DNA of 64,000 nucleotides from Mariniflexile fucanivorans. GTDB lineage: Bacteria; Bacteroidota; Bacteroidia; Flavobacteriales; Flavobacteriaceae. The position numbers and the translations under genes are program-made. Below are positions 7,398-16,674 of this stretch, one piece after another. The stretch's first letter is position 1. Each line of letters opens with the position of its first letter. The DNA lies in contig NZ_SLUP01000010.1 in NCBI RefSeq assembly GCF_004341235.1, forward strand, positions 1-64,000. Reading direction: 5' to 3'. The notes beneath the pieces were generated by a model. It was not told where the DNA came from, did not search any database, and saw nothing but the letters and a program-made list of their open reading frames with translations.

Positions 7398-7769
7398 TTA
7401 TTTTGCTTTCTTTTTAGGTTTGCTCGCCTTAGCTAATGGGTTAAATGCTAAACATAAATCGAGCCAATAGGATAGGTCTTCATCAGCATCAAAACCCTCG
7501 GGCGTAACAAAAATATAACCACGCATAGGGCGTCCAGTAAAATCCATGGGTAAGCAGTTTGGTTTTTCAAGTTCGGCTTCATATACCGTTTTACCAACAC
7601 GTGCCATGAGTAAATTGTCGCCAAACTTTTTATCGAAGTGGATGCCACAAAGCATCTTATTATCTACTTTAAAGCATAAGCCACCCATCATGCTTAATTC
7701 ATCAAAAAAGATGCGCTTTTCTTTTAGCTGTTGGCGTATTCTATCAGCTAAAAAAGCATCAAATGCCAT
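7398..7769 (-). CDS. TfoX N-terminal domain family protein
   Basis: This 123-residue soluble protein matches the TfoX/Sxy N-terminal domain: a helical start, MMGGLCFKVDNKMLCGIHFD, and a conserved DFTGRPMRGYIFV block, then a Lys-rich tail. In gammaproteobacteria full-length TfoX promotes competence. Stand-alone N-domains like this one are common in other phyla, and no such role can be assumed. The gene overlaps the upstream membrane acyltransferase by 11 bp, so the two are co-translated. Confidence 0.75.
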   Translation of the reverse strand: MAFDAFLADRIRQQLKEKRIFFDELSMMGGLCFKVDNKMLCGIHFDKKFGDNLLMARVGKTVYEAELEKPNCLPMDFTGRPMRGYIFVTPEGFDADEDLSYWLDLCLAFNPLAKASKPKKKAK

Positions 7770-8862
7770 GCTCTTTCCTTTTAAATAAATTGGTAAATCT
7801 TCTGGCTAAATTATAAACAAAGTGATTGGTTTTAGCATAGTAAAACGATATGAGGCAAACTACAATTACAAATGCTGCCGCACCAAAAATAGCTTCCCAC
7901 GGTGTTAAAGCTTGGTTGTAGAATTTTTTTAAGCCATAACCGGTAAAACTTCCGTAAAGAAGAATAAAATGTATAACATACATAGACAGTGTTTTTTCAC
8001 CTATTCTTGAAATAATGGATTGTTTTAAATAACGTTCAAACGTATAAAACAATCCAAAAAGGATTAAAACATTACCCATTCTAAGAAAAAGATAATTGTA
8101 ATCGGCACTTCTGTATAGCAGTTCGTAGCCTGTTACTTTGTGAAGATAAAAAAGAAAATCGGTTGAATAATAAATTAAAAACAAACCTGCTATGAAAAAG
8201 GTGGCAATGGTAAATTGTTTAAAACGGCGACGGTGTGAATGCCTAAAAAACACGGTTGAAAAAAATGCGCCAAATGCCGAGTATCCAAACCAAGGTAAAA
8301 TGGTAAATACAGAGCCATTTACTTTGGTCATGTAATTGGCAAAAAATAAAGGAACTTTGTCTATTACTAAATTTCTATATAATGGTTCTGATACAAAAAT
8401 GGCACACCCAATGCAAAACAGTACAATGGAAAAAAGATAGCTGTGGTTTTTAAATATGGAATAGAGGATTACCAAAAGTATAAGCGATAAACCAATACAT
8501 TGCAATACATCAATCACTAAAAAATAAGGACTAAAATAACCCGTAAACCAACTCACCAAATTAACACGTAAACTATAACCAATACCCAAAAGCAAAAGCC
8601 CTCTAAAAAGCCCTTTTTTCATTCGCTTTTTAACGTCGCCTTTGGCATTAGCACGCAATAACAAATAAGTAAAAACCAATCCAGAAATAGTGAAAAATGT
8701 GGGTGCAGTTATACCTCTAAAATAGGACCATACATTATACGCAGGATAAATGGGGTTTCTATAAAGCGGGTCTAGTAGGGTATCAATAAAGTGCCCTTGT
8801 AGCATCATTAAAATGGCAAATGCTCGAACGGCATCAATAAAATATAAGCGATTAGTTTGCAA
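7759..8862 (-). CDS. Integral-membrane acyltransferase-like protein (HGSNAT/DUF1624-like)
   Basis: The 367-residue protein is almost all transmembrane helices (about ten). The start RLYFIDAVRAFAILMMLQGH, with a conserved Arg/Asp and an His at the end of the first helix, is the signature of membrane acyltransferases related to heparan-alpha-glucosaminide N-acetyltransferase (DUF1624) or acyltransferase family 3. The acceptor is unknown but is likely an envelope sugar. It is the first gene of a two-gene unit with the TfoX-domain gene and is divergent from the acetate transport genes. Confidence 0.65.
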   Translation of the reverse strand: MQTNRLYFIDAVRAFAILMMLQGHFIDTLLDPLYRNPIYPAYNVWSYFRGITAPTFFTISGLVFTYLLLRANAKGDVKKRMKKGLFRGLLLLGIGYSLRVNLVSWFTGYFSPYFLVIDVLQCIGLSLILLVILYSIFKNHSYLFSIVLFCIGCAIFVSEPLYRNLVIDKVPLFFANYMTKVNGSVFTILPWFGYSAFGAFFSTVFFRHSHRRRFKQFTIATFFIAGLFLIYYSTDFLFYLHKVTGYELLYRSADYNYLFLRMGNVLILFGLFYTFERYLKQSIISRIGEKTLSMYVIHFILLYGSFTGYGLKKFYNQALTPWEAIFGAAAFVIVVCLISFYYAKTNHFVYNLARRFTNLFKRKEHGI

Positions 8863-9281
8863 TCTAAAATTTAATTTGATTAGGGTAAATATACTTCTAA
8901 AAATTAAAACTGAGTAAAGCTTAGATAATATTTATAAAATTATGTTAAAATATTTTCAATAGAAAATGCAATGCTTTGAAAATCTGATATATTCAATTAT
9001 AATTAATATTAGTAAAATGTTCGCCTTTTTTAATTCATTTATATAAAGTGTGAAATTGTATTTAAATTTTACATTGTAAATGTTATATTAGCACTTATAT
9101 GTTATCTGTTTTTTATGTTAAAATTTGATTGCTTTATGTTCTTTTTAACTTAAAAAATAAATAATTACAAAAAATAACACGCTTGTTTTGAAATATTTGT
9201 ATTTGATTGAAATAAGTCAATAAAAAGAGGTCAAAAAATTAATCTCTGTTAAAAAAATTAACCAACTAACCAAAATAAAAT
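8863..9281. other. Divergent intergenic region
   Basis: About 420 bp of very AT-rich sequence between divergent genes. It must hold promoters for both sides, but I see no clear hairpin, RNA gene or conserved operator in it. Confidence 0.4.
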
Positions 9282-9536
9282 ATGTCGAAAACTAATGCAA
9301 AAGCCTATTGGAAAGAAAACATAAAGTATGTACTTATACTTTTAACTATATGGTTTTTAGTGTCCTATGGCGCTGGAATTTTATTTAAAGATGCACTTAA
9401 TAACATAAAAATGGGAGGCTTTAAATTAGGATTTTGGTTTGCCCAACAAGGTTCCATTTATGTATTTGTTATACTCATATTTATATATGTGCGCCTAATG
9501 AATAAACTTGATAAAAAATATGGGTATGGCGAATAG
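9282..9536 (+). CDS. DUF4212 small subunit of a sodium:solute symporter
   Basis: An 84-residue protein with two transmembrane helices (about 14-35 and 49-70). It matches the DUF4212 family, which is encoded directly before SSS-family symporters and is thought to be their small subunit. Its last codons overlap the start of the symporter gene, indicating translational coupling. With acs downstream, the likely substrate of the pair is acetate or another short-chain acid (inference). Confidence 0.85.
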   Translation: MSKTNAKAYWKENIKYVLILLTIWFLVSYGAGILFKDALNNIKMGGFKLGFWFAQQGSIYVFVILIFIYVRLMNKLDKKYGYGE

Positions 9537-11250
9537 TCTATTTTTAGCATCAGGTTTGGGGATCCAAAACTGGACGTACATCATAGTCGGATTAACCTTC
9601 GCACTTTATATTGGAATTGCAATTTGGACCAGAGCGGGCTCAACCAAAGAATTTTATGTTGCTGGTGGTGGCGTTTCTCCTTTGGCAAATGGCATGGCAA
9701 CCGCAGCCGATTGGATGAGTGCTGCCTCTTTTATATCTATGGCGGGCATCATCTCGTTTGCCGGTTATGATGGTGCTGTGTATTTAATGGGGTGGACCGG
9801 AGGTTATGTGCTTTTGGCATTACTGCTAGCACCTTATTTACGTAAGTTTGGAAAGTTTACAGTGCCCGATTTTATAGGCGACAGATATTACTCCAACACA
9901 GCACGTTTGGTAGGTGTTATTTGTGCGCTTTTAGTATCGTTTACTTATGTAGCTGGTCAAATGCGTGGTGTTGGTTTGGTGTTTTCACGCTTTTTGGAAG
10001 TCGATATTAATACAGGCGTTATTATAGGTATGATAATCGTTCTGTTTTATGCCGTTTTAGGAGGTATGAAAGGCATTACATATACACAAGTAGCTCAATA
10101 TTGTGTGCTTATTTTTGCTTTTATGGTGCCAGCCATTTTTATTTCGATTCAAATGACGGGAAACCCAATTCCACAATTAGGATTTGGTAGCACCTTAGCT
10201 GATGGTTCTGGAACTTACTTATTAGATAAATTAGATGGATTAAGTACCGATTTAGGTTTTGCTGAATACACCGAAGGCTCAAAATCTATGATCGATGTTT
10301 TTGCTATAACATTAGCATTAATGGTTGGTACCGCAGGTTTGCCCCATGTAATCGTGCGTTTTTTTACTGTGAAACGTGTTAAAGATGCTCGCAAATCGGC
10401 AGGTTTAGCGTTGTTACTAATTGCTATTTTATATACAGCGGCACCAGCAGTTTCCGTTTTTGCAAGAACGAATTTAATTGAAACGGTTTCTAATAAACCG
10501 TATGCGACCATGCCAGAGTGGTTTAAAAAATGGGAAACCACAGGTTTAATTGTTTTTCATGACAAAAATAACGACGGACATATTCAATACGTAGCCGATG
10601 CCACTAAAAATGAATTGGTGGTAGATAACGATATAATGGTTTTAGCGAATCCTGAAATTGCCCAATTACCAGACTGGGTTATTGCTTTGGTAGCAGCAGG
10701 GGCTTTGGCAGCGGCTTTATCAACAGCTGCAGGGTTGTTGTTGGTTATTTCATCGTCAGTTTCACATGATTTAATAAAGAAAATGATTAACCCAAACATT
10801 TCAGAAAAAGGCGAATTAATTGCTGCTCGTTTAGCGGCAGTAGTAGCTGTTTGCGTTGCTGGTTATTTCGGAATTAATCCACCAGGCTTTGTGGCAGCAA
10901 CAGTTGCATTGGCTTTCGGTTTAGCAGCGGCATCTTTTTTTCCGGCCATTATTTTAGGAATTTTTTATAAAAGAATGAATAAAGAAGGTGCTATTGCAGG
11001 TATGGTAGTCGGTATTTTGTCCATGTTATTTTATATGCTTAAATTTAAGTTCGGATGGTTTGGAGGTGGAGGAAAAACCGATTGGTGGTTTGGAATTTCG
11101 CCCGAAGGTTTTGGTACTGTCGCTATGATTCTTAACTTTATAGTATCTATAATTATTATGAAATTTACACCCGAACCACCACAAGAGGTGCAAGATATAG
11201 TTGAAAATATCCGCATACCTAGTGGTGCTGGTGAAGCTACAGGGCATTGA
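9526..11250 (+). CDS. Sodium:solute symporter (SSS family), probable acetate uptake
   Basis: From ATG 9526 the protein has 574 residues and about 13 membrane helices. SSS features are visible: the N-terminal IIVGLTFALYIGIAIW helix, KEFYVAGGGVSPLANGMATA, and ATAADWMSAASFISMAG. A hydrophilic loop around residue 345-370 carries DKNNDGHIQ, a calcium-loop-like stretch seen in the DUF4212-associated subfamily. Starts at TTG 9508 and ATG 9520 are also in frame; 9526 leaves an 11-bp overlap with the small-subunit gene. The gene is followed by acs, so import and activation of acetate are joined in one unit. Confidence 0.85.
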   Translation: MANSLFLASGLGIQNWTYIIVGLTFALYIGIAIWTRAGSTKEFYVAGGGVSPLANGMATAADWMSAASFISMAGIISFAGYDGAVYLMGWTGGYVLLALLLAPYLRKFGKFTVPDFIGDRYYSNTARLVGVICALLVSFTYVAGQMRGVGLVFSRFLEVDINTGVIIGMIIVLFYAVLGGMKGITYTQVAQYCVLIFAFMVPAIFISIQMTGNPIPQLGFGSTLADGSGTYLLDKLDGLSTDLGFAEYTEGSKSMIDVFAITLALMVGTAGLPHVIVRFFTVKRVKDARKSAGLALLLIAILYTAAPAVSVFARTNLIETVSNKPYATMPEWFKKWETTGLIVFHDKNNDGHIQYVADATKNELVVDNDIMVLANPEIAQLPDWVIALVAAGALAAALSTAAGLLLVISSSVSHDLIKKMINPNISEKGELIAARLAAVVAVCVAGYFGINPPGFVAATVALAFGLAAASFFPAIILGIFYKRMNKEGAIAGMVVGILSMLFYMLKFKFGWFGGGGKTDWWFGISPEGFGTVAMILNFIVSIIIMKFTPEPPQEVQDIVENIRIPSGAGEATGH

Positions 11251-11252
11251 TT

Positions 11253-11286
11253 CAATTAACAATTAACAATTGACAATTAACAATTA
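11253..11286 (+). repeat. CAATTAA-type short tandem repeat
   Basis: Several imperfect copies of CAATTAA/CAATTGA lie in the 73-bp gap between the symporter gene and acs. It is simple sequence that could vary in length, and it sits in the acs 5' leader. Confidence 0.5.
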
Positions 11287-11323
11287 CACAGTTCAACAAT
11301 TAAACAAATAAACATAAGCACAA

Positions 11324-13231
11324 ATGAGTAATTACCACATTAAGCATTTAGAAGAATACTATCAAGTTTATAGAAAATCTATAAGAGAGCCAGAAAATTT
11401 TTGGGAAGAAGTGGCCGAAGAACATTTTGTTTGGCGCAAAAAATGGGATGATGTACTAAGTTGGGATTTTACCAAACCCGAAGTAAAATGGTTTGAAGGT
11501 GCTAAATTGAATATCACTGAAAACTGTATCGATAGGCATTTAGCAACTCGTGGCGATAAAACGGCTATTTTGTTCGAACCTAACAATCCCGATGAACCTG
11601 CAGAGCATATTACTTACAATCAGTTGTATAAACGAGTGAATCAGTTTGCCAATGTGCTTAAAGAACAAGGTATCGGCAAAGGCGATCGTGTATGTATATA
11701 TGTGCCTATGATTCCGGAACTTGCCATCTCTTTATTGGCTTGTGCACGTATTGGTGCTATTCATTCGGTTGTTTTTGCTGGTTTTTCTTCAACCGCATTG
11801 GCAACAAGAATTAATGATTGTGATTGTAAAATGGTTATTACTTCTGATGGTTCGTATAGAGGCTCAAAATCCATCGATTTAAAAGGTATTGTAGATGAAG
11901 CTTTAGAAAAATGCCCAGGTGTAAAAAGTGTATTGGTAGCAAAACGTATCAATTCTGAAATCACCATGAAAGAAGGCCGTGATTTATGGTTACAACCACT
12001 TTTAGATGCCGCTTCAACAGCATGTAAAGCAGAAATTATGGATGCGGAAGATCCGTTATTCATTCTTTACACATCAGGTTCTACAGGAAAACCAAAAGGC
12101 ATGGTGCACACCACCGCAGGCTATATGGTTTTTACGGCTTATACCTTTAAAAATGCTTTTCAGTATCGCGAAAATGATATTTATTGGTGTACAGCCGATA
12201 TTGGTTGGATTACAGGACACAGCTACATAGTTTACGGCCCTTTAGCAAATGGAGCAACAACCGTAATGTTTGAAGGCGTACCGCATTATCCAGATTTCGG
12301 ACGCTTTTGGAATATTGTTGAAAAACATAAAATAACCCAATTTTATACCGCACCAACCGCTATTCGTGCCTTGGCAAAACAAGGTGTGGAAATGGTTGAA
12401 AAATACGATTTATCATCTTTAAAAGTTTTAGGAAGTGTGGGCGAACCCATCAATGAAGAAGCATGGCATTGGTATAATGATGTGGTTGGAAAAAACAAAA
12501 GCCCCATTATAGATTCATGGTGGCAAACCGAAACAGGAGGTATTATGATAACTCCTATACCGTTTGTAACACCTACCAAACCTACCTATGCAACCTTGCC
12601 TTTTATTGGTGTACAACCAGCGTTAATGGATGAGCATGGTAAGGAGCTTAAAGGCAATCAAGTGGAAGGGCGTTTGTGTATTAAATTTCCGTGGCCAAGT
12701 ATTGCTCGCACTATTTGGGGCAATCATGAACGTTATAGAGAAACTTATTTTTCAACGTATGAAAATAAATATTTTACAGGCGATGGGGCTTTGCGTGATG
12801 AAGTAGGGTATTACAGAATTACAGGTAGGGTAGATGATGTTATTATTGTTTCTGGCCATAATTTAGGAACTGCACCAATTGAAGATGCCATAAACGAGCA
12901 TCCAGCCGTGGCAGAAAGTGCTGTGGTAGGCTTTCCTCACGATGTGAAAGGTAATGCGCTGTACGGATTTGTAATTTTAAAGGATTTTGGTGAAACGCGT
13001 GTACACGACAATTTGCGTAACGAAATTAACCAGATGATAACCGAACACATAGGGCCGATAGCTAAACTTGATAAAATCCAGTTTACAAGTGGATTGCCAA
13101 AAACGCGTTCAGGTAAAATAATGCGACGTATTTTACGTAAAATAGCATGTAAAGACACTAGTAATTTAGGTGATACTAGTACGCTATTAAACCCAGAAGT
13201 AGTACAGGATATTATTGATAATGTACTTTAA
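11324..13231 (+). CDS. acs: Acetyl-CoA synthetase
   Basis: This 635-residue AMP-forming enzyme converts acetate, ATP and CoA to acetyl-CoA. It is full length for the family. The ATP-binding loop YTSGSTGKPKG is at 249-259, the WWQTETGG motif follows in mid-protein, and the C-terminal domain ends with SGKIMRRILR, whose Lys598 is the residue controlled by acetylation in known Acs enzymes. It lies behind the DUF4212/SSS transporter. The convergent downstream gene pair includes a cNMP/CBS/DUF294 protein, a family often found beside acs and acetate permease genes. Confidence 0.95.
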   Translation: MSNYHIKHLEEYYQVYRKSIREPENFWEEVAEEHFVWRKKWDDVLSWDFTKPEVKWFEGAKLNITENCIDRHLATRGDKTAILFEPNNPDEPAEHITYNQLYKRVNQFANVLKEQGIGKGDRVCIYVPMIPELAISLLACARIGAIHSVVFAGFSSTALATRINDCDCKMVITSDGSYRGSKSIDLKGIVDEALEKCPGVKSVLVAKRINSEITMKEGRDLWLQPLLDAASTACKAEIMDAEDPLFILYTSGSTGKPKGMVHTTAGYMVFTAYTFKNAFQYRENDIYWCTADIGWITGHSYIVYGPLANGATTVMFEGVPHYPDFGRFWNIVEKHKITQFYTAPTAIRALAKQGVEMVEKYDLSSLKVLGSVGEPINEEAWHWYNDVVGKNKSPIIDSWWQTETGGIMITPIPFVTPTKPTYATLPFIGVQPALMDEHGKELKGNQVEGRLCIKFPWPSIARTIWGNHERYRETYFSTYENKYFTGDGALRDEVGYYRITGRVDDVIIVSGHNLGTAPIEDAINEHPAVAESAVVGFPHDVKGNALYGFVILKDFGETRVHDNLRNEINQMITEHIGPIAKLDKIQFTSGLPKTRSGKIMRRILRKIACKDTSNLGDTSTLLNPEVVQDIIDNVL

Positions 13232-13240
13232 AACAATTTT

Positions 13241-13276
13241 ATAATAGACAATTATCAATTGATAATTGTCTATTAT
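13241..13276. terminator. Perfect 36-bp palindrome between convergent genes
   Basis: The sequence is its own reverse complement over 36 bases, centred at 13258/13259. It lies between the ends of acs and the exonuclease gene and reaches 4 bases into the exonuclease 3' end. It should act as a terminator for both strands. Confidence 0.75.
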
Positions 13277-13941
13277 TTTACCATCAAATACCCCCAATTT
13301 AGGTGTTTGCGTTTATCTAAGCGCCCTAAAATTTTAAGAAATACTAATGCCGTAATTAATGCATCACCTGTTGCGGTATGTCTGTCTTCCAAAGGCACAT
13401 TAAGTTCTTTGGCTAATTCATCTAACGTATAAATTTTATCTTTATCTCTATAAATAATGTGAATAGCTTTTTTGTATAAAACACCAGTATCAATAAACTT
13501 GTTTTTTAGGTTTCCTAAGCCATGTCTTGAAAGCATTTCGTTAACCATATTCTTATCAAAATTAGCATGGTGCGCTATTAAAACATCGTTTTTTATATAA
13601 GTTAAAAAAGTTTTTATAGCTTCTAATTCTCTTATTTTTTCTTGAGACCCCGTTTTCATTAAACCATGAATTTTAACGGTTTCAGGTTTAAATACATCTT
13701 GTTCCAAATAGAGTTCCAAACTATCATTTACATGAATGGTTTTCCCTGAAAATGAAACAGCACCTATAGATAAAATACGGTCTTCTTTTGTATTGAAACC
13801 AGTAGTTTCGGTATCAAAAGCTACAAAGCGTGTGTTTGAAATAGCTTCAGGATTGCTTTTATTTTTATTGAATGTATTTAGGTATTCGTTCCAAAAATCG
13901 GGAAATGTTTGTTTTTTCTTAAATAACCAATCAAAAATCAT
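13273..13941 (-). CDS. DnaQ-like 3'-5' exonuclease (DEDDh)
   Basis: The 222-residue protein has all three exonuclease motifs: Asp43-x-Glu45 in FDTETTG, Asp129 in HHANFD, and His188 with Asp193 in RHTATGD. This is the DEDDh type of the DNA polymerase III epsilon family, but there is no extra polymerase-binding or UvrC-like region. It should remove 3' nucleotides from DNA or RNA. It is encoded 22 bp after the cNMP/CBS/DUF294 gene in the same direction. This pairing recurs near acetate genes in many bacteria. Confidence 0.85.
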   Translation of the reverse strand: MIFDWLFKKKQTFPDFWNEYLNTFNKNKSNPEAISNTRFVAFDTETTGFNTKEDRILSIGAVSFSGKTIHVNDSLELYLEQDVFKPETVKIHGLMKTGSQEKIRELEAIKTFLTYIKNDVLIAHHANFDKNMVNEMLSRHGLGNLKNKFIDTGVLYKKAIHIIYRDKDKIYTLDELAKELNVPLEDRHTATGDALITALVFLKILGRLDKRKHLNWGYLMVK

Positions 13942-13963
13942 CTGTTTGCAGCTTTTTAAAAAT

Positions 13964-15883
13964 TTACATGAAGTTTTTTAAATCGAACCTTATCTTTAAA
14001 GTTTCTTGAATTTCTTTAATAGGTTTAAAGCAGCGTTTTAATTTTAGCTTTTCTTCTTTGGTGAGTGTTTCTAGTTTGATGAATTTGCCAGAATTGTTAT
14101 GTAAAAGACCTTGTTTGGTTTTGAATTTTAACAATGCTTTAAAAGCATATGAGCACGATTGATAAAGCTCTTTGTTATTAGGCTCTATTTCTGCCATTTT
14201 TTCAAAACGTTCCGATGTGTTGTTGATGCCTTTTATATTATGGCTCAAAATGAGTAATCGGGCAGCATCAATTAAAGGCATCAAAGCTCTGCTTTTTATG
14301 TTGAAAAGGTCTTTTTGTTCACCATTTTCTTCCACGAAGAATTGTTTGAAAAAACCTAGTGGTGGCGGGTTTTTAAGAGCATCCCTTCCTAAAAATTTAA
14401 AGAACAGGGAAGATTGTTCTAAAGATTTATAAATAGAATCTGATAATTCATCCACCAAACTGTTGTTTCCATAAACAGTACTATAATCAAAGAATATGGA
14501 TGATAGCAGGATCGCTTTTTCATCAGGGTTAGAAATCCAGTCATCAAATTGTAGTTTCCATTCTGTTAAAGACTTGCACCATTCCGTCTTGCTAGCCATC
14601 ATGTCTGCTTTACAATATTCAAATCCAATTTTGTTTAATGATTTTGTTACCAATTTTGCTAATTCTAAAAAGTAAGTCTTTGTTTCTTCATAGTTTTTTT
14701 CAGTCACATCTTCAAAAATAATGGCATTATCTTGGTCTGTAAATAGCAGTTGTTCTTTTCTACCTTGGCTACCAATGGACATCCAAGAGAATGAAACAGG
14801 AGGTGGCATGGGCATTTTTTTTAAAGCTATTTCTATAGCACGAGCCGTAACAGTATCATTGATTTGCGATATAATTTTCACAATATGGGAAATGGGAATA
14901 TTTTGTTCTAAGTAACTTTTTAAAAGTGTATTGGCTTTAAGTCTGGCAGTTCGTAATTTTTTAGTGCGTTTGGCACGTTTTATTTCTTTTAAAATAACTG
15001 AAGGATTGTTGCCTAAAGTAACCAAAACATCATGGTGTGTTAAAACACCAACTAATTTAGAGTTCACTGTACCATCTTTAGTAATACATAAATGCCCAAT
15101 GTTGTGTTTTATCATTTGTAATTGTCCATCGGCTACCGTTAAATCTTTTTTATCGGTAATTACGGGTGAAGTCATAATATTGGTAACGGGCGTTTCTATG
15201 GGAAATAAACCCGTGGCAATTTTGTTTTTTATGTCGCTATTGGTAATGATACCAACTGGGTGGGTATTATCGTTTACAACAATTATACAGCCAATTTTAT
15301 AGGTGCTCATTTTGATAGCAGCCTCTTTTAACGACGAATTTAAATTGCAGGTAATTGGGTTTTTAGAATAATTTGCTGTTTGAAAACTAACAATATCTTG
15401 CGACGTATTAGGTAAGTAATCTGCAAATATTTTGCCTGTTTCTTCCGCTGTATATGGATCGTAGGCATTAGTAGCAAACGCAGTAATTAAAAATTTATAT
15501 ACGCTAGCGTTATTTTGAGTTACTGCTTGAAAGATGTTAATAGGAATGGCATATACAATAGATTCTTCGTTGGCAGTAGCAGTAAGTTTATAATCTTCTT
15601 TAGCAATAAGTGGTCGAACACCAAAAATATCACCGGCATCACTTATGTTTACAATTTCTTGTACATTATTGGAATCGGTATGAAAAGAGGTGATAGCACC
15701 ATTTCTCACCATATAAAAATGCTCGTTAAAAGTATCACCTTTTTTAAAAAGGGTATCGTCTTTTTCTAAATAAATGATGGAGACTTGCCTTGAAATTTCT
15801 AATAAATCATCCGCTTTTAAAATATTAAAAGGCGGATGATTTTTTAAAAAATCGTTAACACGTTCTGCAATAGAATTTTTCAT
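13964..15883 (-). CDS. cNMP-binding, CBS-pair and DUF294 nucleotidyltransferase-like signalling protein
   Basis: This 639-residue cytoplasmic protein has a cyclic-nucleotide-binding domain (about 15-130), a CBS pair (about 170-290), a DUF294 nucleotidyltransferase-like domain (about 330-480) with SIGSQGRKEQLLFTDQDNA, and a helical C-terminal domain. The G-S-x-G-R/D-x-D pattern matches GlnD/GlnE-type nucleotidyltransferases. By analogy it senses nucleotides and modifies a partner protein; no target is known. The closeness to acs suggests a link to acetate or energy status (inference). Confidence 0.85.
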   Translation of the reverse strand: MKNSIAERVNDFLKNHPPFNILKADDLLEISRQVSIIYLEKDDTLFKKGDTFNEHFYMVRNGAITSFHTDSNNVQEIVNISDAGDIFGVRPLIAKEDYKLTATANEESIVYAIPINIFQAVTQNNASVYKFLITAFATNAYDPYTAEETGKIFADYLPNTSQDIVSFQTANYSKNPITCNLNSSLKEAAIKMSTYKIGCIIVVNDNTHPVGIITNSDIKNKIATGLFPIETPVTNIMTSPVITDKKDLTVADGQLQMIKHNIGHLCITKDGTVNSKLVGVLTHHDVLVTLGNNPSVILKEIKRAKRTKKLRTARLKANTLLKSYLEQNIPISHIVKIISQINDTVTARAIEIALKKMPMPPPVSFSWMSIGSQGRKEQLLFTDQDNAIIFEDVTEKNYEETKTYFLELAKLVTKSLNKIGFEYCKADMMASKTEWCKSLTEWKLQFDDWISNPDEKAILLSSIFFDYSTVYGNNSLVDELSDSIYKSLEQSSLFFKFLGRDALKNPPPLGFFKQFFVEENGEQKDLFNIKSRALMPLIDAARLLILSHNIKGINNTSERFEKMAEIEPNNKELYQSCSYAFKALLKFKTKQGLLHNNSGKFIKLETLTKEEKLKLKRCFKPIKEIQETLKIRFDLKNFM

Positions 15884-15922
15884 TCATTAAAGTTACGAGT
15901 CTTATTTAAAGGCTTTTTATAT

Positions 15923-16537
15923 TTAAATCAATTTAAAATCTAACAGTAATTCACCTTCAATAGAAGCTTGTAAGTGATCGCCTTTCACATTTAAACCAGT
16001 ACCAAGTGCAGGGGTTCCTGTAAAAATAAGATCACCTGGTTCTAGCGTCATATACTTAGATACAAAAGCTATGATTTCACTAAAACTATAAATCATAAAA
16101 TCAGTGTTTCCTACTTGTTTTTTTTCACCATTGATAACTAAATCAAAATTGATATTGTTTAAATCTGAAAAATTTGAAACCGGTTTAAAGCCCGAAATAG
16201 GCGATGCACCATCAAACCCTTTTGCTAATGCCCAAGGGCCTTTGTTTGCTCTACTAGCTGTAAGAACGTCTTTAGCGGTATAGTCAATACCAACGGCTAT
16301 TTCAGAAATGTAAGAATGGGCATTTTCAACTGAAATATCTTTTCCTTTTTTTCCAATTTTAACAACTAATTCAACTTCATAAGCTAGTTCTTTAGTAATA
16401 GAAGGAAACTCAATATTATTGTTATTTGTAACAATAGTACTTTCTGCCTTTAAAAATATGAGTTGATCTCCAGTTTTAATTTCTGCAATTTCAGATTTAT
16501 CACTTACATAGTTTTTACCAATTCCAATTACTTTCAT
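15923..16537 (-). CDS. Fumarylacetoacetate hydrolase family protein
   Basis: A 204-residue single-domain FAH protein. It starts with the usual IGIGKNYVSDKSE, has metal-binding acidic residues in AYEVELVVKIG and the conserved GPWALAKGFDGASPI and GDLIFTGTPALGTG blocks. Members hydrolyse C-C bonds in acylpyruvates or decarboxylate oxaloacetate; the length fits the acylpyruvase/oxaloacetate decarboxylase branch, but the substrate cannot be fixed from sequence. It follows the DUF294 gene's promoter region on the same strand, 39 bp away. Confidence 0.85.
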   Translation of the reverse strand: MKVIGIGKNYVSDKSEIAEIKTGDQLIFLKAESTIVTNNNNIEFPSITKELAYEVELVVKIGKKGKDISVENAHSYISEIAVGIDYTAKDVLTASRANKGPWALAKGFDGASPISGFKPVSNFSDLNNINFDLVINGEKKQVGNTDFMIYSFSEIIAFVSKYMTLEPGDLIFTGTPALGTGLNVKGDHLQASIEGELLLDFKLI

Positions 16538-16674
16538 AATGTTTAAATTTAATTAATGTTGAGGTTGTAAATTTAGTGAATAAGCAGATAAAATTTAAAC
16601 TATATTTAACTTCTTTCAGATAAAAGTTACAGAGGTTTTTGTATCTTTAAAAATATTAATCCAATCCTAAAGTT

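Noticed and set aside
10575-10600. EF-hand in the SSS symporter loop
   Set aside because: DKNNDGHIQ looks like half an EF-hand, but it is a normal loop of this symporter subfamily and lacks the flanking helices.
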